Origin: JBOFSQ01 sp051651625
GTDB lineage: Bacteria; Planctomycetota; Planctomycetia; Pirellulales; Thermoguttaceae
Direction: 5' to 3'
NCBI GenBank assembly: GCA_051651625.1
Contig: JBOFSQ010000040.1
Location: 1 to 14,376 of the forward strand
Length of the DNA stretch: 14,376 nt
The notes beneath the pieces are model-generated. The model had not been told where the DNA came from and did no database searches. It saw nothing but the letters and a program-made list of their open reading frames with translations. Numbering within the stretch: the stretch's first letter is position 1; each line of letters starts with the position of its first letter. Made by a program: the position numbers and the translations under genes. This document shows positions 13,394 to 14,376 of the stretch, piece after piece.

Positions 13394-14376
13394 ATGAAAT
13401 ACTTCACGTTTCACATTGCCGTCGCCTGTGTGACTGCGTTCTGCGTAGCGGTTCTGTTTGCGCAGGAAGCGGAAGAAGCGGTGAGTCGTCTCGACGTTGA
13501 CGCCGACTTCATCGTCAGCATGATCGCCGACGGCGATGGTGGCGTCTTCATCGGCACTGAAGACAAAGGCGTCGTTCATCGTGACGCTGATGGAAACGTC
13601 ACACGGTTCGTCGCCGAACTCGGCGATCCCAACGCCTACGCTCTCGCCATCGACAAACGCGGCAGACTTTGGGTCGGAAACCTCAACAGCGGCGTTTCCG
13701 TTTTCAACGGTGAGACGTGGAAGAACTACGACGTGATTGACGGCCCAATCGGTGAACGTGTCTTCGACATCCAAACCTGTCCGGTTGATGGTGACGTGTG
13801 GATCGCAACCAGCGCAGGAATCACACGCTACAAACTCGACGCCGATTCGTGGGAACATTTTACTCGTGAAGACGGGCTTCTCGAAGACCAAGCGTCGTCG
13901 CTCGCGTTCACGAACGACGGCACGCTCATCGTCGGTACGCAGTGTCACGGACTTGCAATCTTCACTCGCAACAAAAACGGTGCGTACTCTCACGCAAAAA
14001 ATATCACCGCGCCGGAACGTTTCGGCCCCAACAACTGTTCGCCCGTCCCGCTCGTGCCGTTTGGTGATGGACTTCCGACAAACCAGATCAACCAAGTTCT
14101 CGTTGCGAGTGACGGCGTGATTTGGATTGCGACGCCGACCGGTCTCGTTCGCGCGAACGACAAGTTGACGCAGATGCAGTTCGCACGCGGCATCGACTAC
14201 GCCGACAAAGTTCGCGGACTCTACGGCGGCGCGCCAAAAGACTGGCAAGAGTGTCCGCCAGAAGTTCGCACGCAACTGTTGCCGGAAGACTACATCACTT
14301 GTCTCGCCGAAGACGCGAGCGGCGCGATTTGGCTCGGCACGCGACAGCGCGGCTTCGTCGCCATCGACCCGCAAAC
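13394..14376 (+). CDS. Secreted beta-propeller protein with Reg_prop-type repeats (partial)
   Basis: The gene starts at the ATG at 13394 and remains open for 327 codons to the right edge. An N-terminal signal peptide is visible: a Lys, a hydrophobic core (about 5-22) and a likely cleavage after LFAQ. Repeated blade motifs of the two-component-regulator propeller type follow: DGGVFIGTEDKGVVHRD (about 54-70), RGRLWVGNLNSGVSVFNG (about 95-112), DGDVWIATSAGITRYK (about 132-147), DGVIWIATPTGLVRAND (about 239-255) and SGAIWLGTRQRGFVAID (about 309-325). Such propellers sense ligands in hybrid histidine kinases or act alone as secreted proteins; which holds here depends on the missing C-terminus. No good ribosome-binding site is seen. 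It starts 36 nt after ssb. A full-length open frame on the opposite strand is a composition shadow. Confidence 0.85.
   Translation, partial: MKYFTFHIAVACVTAFCVAVLFAQEAEEAVSRLDVDADFIVSMIADGDGGVFIGTEDKGVVHRDADGNVTRFVAELGDPNAYALAIDKRGRLWVGNLNSGVSVFNGETWKNYDVIDGPIGERVFDIQTCPVDGDVWIATSAGITRYKLDADSWEHFTREDGLLEDQASSLAFTNDGTLIVGTQCHGLAIFTRNKNGAYSHAKNITAPERFGPNNCSPVPLVPFGDGLPTNQINQVLVASDGVIWIATPTGLVRANDKLTQMQFARGIDYADKVRGLYGGAPKDWQECPPEVRTQLLPEDYITCLAEDASGAIWLGTRQRGFVAIDPQ

Noticed and set aside
13391..14374. 327-codon open frame on the minus strand
   Set aside because: It is exactly opposite the signal-peptide beta-propeller frame, whose repeated W-[IL]-[AG]-T blades are clear; the antisense product has no recognisable motifs.

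Overview
The window reads as chromosomal DNA of a planctomycete. The main evidence is a tandem pair of DUF1559 proteins with prepilin-type N-termini, followed by a small putative lipoprotein of the kind common in that phylum. A BatA-like membrane protein, a Reg_prop beta-propeller protein and a peptidase-C26-like pseudoenzyme fit the same picture. Base composition is moderate (roughly mid-50s % GC by eye). Genus cannot be told from the sequence. No rRNA, tRNA, CRISPR array, transposase or phage gene was seen.

Left part (1-7440), all on the minus strand. A coiled-coil plus PD-(D/E)XK nuclease-like gene runs off the left edge and carries an apparent frameshift near its start. Next, in transcription order from right to left, is a three-gene unit: DUF1559 - DUF1559 - putative lipoprotein. 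It has a near-consensus promoter (TTGACA, 17 nt, TACACT) and a clear intrinsic terminator. Its first gene contains a run of 13 G that puts the ribosome-binding site and start codon out of frame with the prepilin domain. Upstream lie typA/bipA, a HIT-family gene and a class I glutamine-amidotransferase-like gene that lacks the catalytic cysteine.

Middle (7441-10551). A 483-nt gene-free stretch precedes a plus-strand cytidylyltransferase-like gene. That gene converges on a small BatA-type membrane protein gene. Then come trmB and, just upstream of it, a 32-codon gene for a very basic protein (10453-10551) that is easily missed.

Right part (10935-14376), all on the plus strand. This is an information-processing cluster, rplY (ctc) - pth - rpsF - ssb, in which rpsF has a TTG start with a good Shine-Dalgarno. 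A secreted beta-propeller protein runs off the right edge.

The most unusual feature is a roughly 100-bp intergenic element present three times: 9659-9762, 12236-12332 (inverted, nearly identical) and 10681-10781 (diverged). Every copy has the same orientation relative to the gene downstream of it. The two close copies differ mostly in hairpin loops or by G-C to G-U changes, and two copies carry a TATACT box at the upstream end. It could be a REP/MITE-like repeat, a structured mRNA leader, or both. A second, 28-bp repeat sits exactly at the 3' ends of typA and of the cytidylyltransferase-like gene.
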